Below are positions 62,400 through 64,000 of a stretch of DNA of 64,000 nt, piece after piece (position 1 is the first letter of the stretch; each line of letters opens with the position of its first letter). The notes beneath the pieces are model-generated. The model was not told the DNA's origin, made no database searches, and saw only the letters and a list, made by a program, of their open reading frames with translations. The stretch covers positions 39,156,836 to 39,220,835 of the forward strand of contig NC_088681.1 in NCBI RefSeq assembly GCF_950023065.1. Direction: 5' to 3'. The position numbers and the translations under genes are program-made. Source of the stretch: Planococcus citri. Taxonomy: Eukaryota > Arthropoda > Insecta > Hemiptera > Pseudococcidae.

Positions 62400-63090
62400 A
62401 CTCGACATTGATAATTTCAGCAAATAGCAAGACTTTTTGGCAATTACTGGCAAGAAATGATGACTTTTTCCAAAAATTAAGTAAGACTTTCTGACAATTT
62501 CTACATCCCTATTAATAAAGTAAGATTTTGATAATTTTAGCAAAAATTACGTGAAACTGTTTTTTTTGCTATTTGGCAAAAAAGTGAAGCTTTTTAGCAA
62601 TTTTTAGCAAAATATTGAGAATTTCTGCAATTTTTGTGAAAAAAACAAAATTTTTACCAATTAGGTAAAAAGTAAGAATTTTTGTCCATTTTTGGTAAAA
62701 ATTAAGACCTATGGAAATTACTGGTAAAAAAGCGATACTTTTTTGAAATATATGTCAGAAAGGTGAATTTTTTTACTACAGATTGGTAAAAAAATGACTT
62801 TTTTGAAGCGAAAAGCAAAACTGAAAATTGGCAATATGATAAGGTTTTTTGTAGGCAATTTTCAATTACAAAGCGAGACTTTTGGTATCTAATTTTTTTT
62901 CAAAAGTGAAACATTCGGAATTTTCTGCAAACGAGCAACGATTTTTACCAATTTTTGCCAAGAAACAGTACTTTTTGACAATTTTTACAAAGGTCAAATT
63001 TTTTTACTTTTGGTTTGGCAGAAAGCGAAACTGGACAATTTTAATCAAAAGCAGGGCTTTGTAATCGTAACACGGAAAAGGCAGTGCACA
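62400..63090. repeat. Dispersed repeat family R1, copy 3
   Basis: Units of the AAGCGAGACTTTTGG / GCAATTTTTGGCAA type, ending in AACACGGAAAAGGCAGTGCA, matching the tails at ~34240 and ~56790. No coding potential. Confidence 0.55.
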
Positions 63091-64000
63091 ACCTCAAGTA
63101 ACAAAACGGACAGAAATCAACAATGATTTTTCTTGTAATTATTCCAGACTCGTATACTTATTTTCCTATAATTTCCACGAAAATTTATACAAACAGCATA
63201 ACTGAACTCAAAATAATTCGCAAAAATTCTCATCGTGTAAATTCACCTCTGCTCGAGCTTCCATTCACCTTGAAATCACGCCCATTATTTTCTCAATAAG
63301 GAATCACTATTTTCTACAATTCCGGAGGACCTTGAGATAATTCTGCAGATCGACAAGAAAACCCAACACTATGGAAAATTTTCTTCCCAACGCCCATCAG
63401 GAGGTCCAGCTCTTAGCTCACCATACCACTTATACCTGACCAGCTGCACCCGAATGAAAATTCGTGAACTTGCCCGAAGACGCGAATGATAAATTCATTT
63501 GCGTAAATTTGCTCAAATGCATAATGTAAACACGTCAAAAAAAATTCTGTCAGCTGTGACTGATTTTACAATCAAATATTCAAATTGTAAAGAAATGACG
63601 ATTGTTATTACCGAATACAAGTAGCACATACGGTTAACAAGTCTATTAGCTGTCGCCGCCATCATTATGTAAGCTTAATGCATTCTTTTTAAATTTTTTT
63701 TAACGACTATAATTATTTTTAATATTTCAAATCGCCAAGATATAATTACCATTTTAAAGTTTATACGAGAGAAGAAAGAAAGAGAGAAAAAAACACGGAA
63801 CAAGTGTATCAAAAATACTCCATCAAAAAAGATACCGGCCAAATCGTTATAGCCCGTGAAAATTCAAAATATTCAAGGTTAGAGATTCGAACAATGGTAA
63901 CTAACGAATGAGAATCTTGGTTAAGGGGAAAAAATTGTCGTAGCTTTGTTATTAATAATTGAGTCGATGAAAAATGCGCGATGGCTTTTCATCTCTTTGG
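63091..64000. other. Right-edge region, no supported gene
   Basis: No ORF with recognisable homology. A possible minus-strand first exon at 63612-63665 (ATG ATG GCG GCG..., donor GTAATA) is listed under findings as weak. Confidence 0.35.

Overview
The window is a stretch of AT-rich animal nuclear genome. Genes are split by GT-AG introns, many only 60-120 bp in the dense left half and up to several kb on the right. Gene content (myoblast-city/DOCK1, Ac45, BOD1L, eIF3a, secernin, several NCKX exchangers), protein divergence and abundant short GTAGGTA-type motifs suggest an insect, most likely a hemipteran (scale insect, mealybug or aphid-like). That placement is inference.

Layout. 0.8-5.7 kb (-): 5' part of a DOCK1/mbc gene, 16 exons, running off the left edge. 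6.36-6.89 kb (+): a small two-exon gene I do not recognise. 7.89-9.28 kb (+): V-ATPase accessory subunit Ac45. 10.7-15.7 kb (-): BOD1L-like Shg1-domain protein with one 3.1-kb exon. 16.9-21.4 kb (-): eIF3a, complete, 16 exons. 22.25-24.54 kb (-): 4CL/luciferase-like acyl-CoA synthetase ending in the peroxisomal signal SKL. 24.83-26.43 kb (+): secernin, divergent from the synthetase across 284 bp. I followed reading frame and intron phase through all these models and they close without frameshift.

The right half (27-60 kb) is a local cluster of SLC24/NCKX-type K+-dependent Na+/Ca2+ exchangers. Paralogue C (27.0-31.6 kb, -) has a canonical ion-binding site apart from a shared Asp-to-Glu change, and two candidate alternative 19-nt first exons. 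Paralogues A (39.0-44.8 kb, +) and B (47.1-59.6 kb, +) are intact ORFs with C's intron phases and near-identical exon sizes, but their cation-binding residues are altered. B has Ala at both symmetric mid-site positions (the Asn of alpha-1 and the Asp of alpha-2 that gives NCKX its K+ dependence). A lacks a Phe in alpha-1, has altered Ser/Thr ligands and carries a His-rich cytoplasmic loop. Between C and A lies a 'ghost' of a fourth copy (36.7-38.6 kb): B-locus intron sequence is collinear there but the exons are gone.

The cluster is rich in repeats. There are two MITE-like inverted-repeat elements, one with a paralogous empty site in B. Two dispersed repeat families have three copies each, and there are tandem arrays at 48.8, 52.5 and 61.6-62.1 kb. 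59.6-64 kb holds no gene I can support, apart from one weak candidate first exon.
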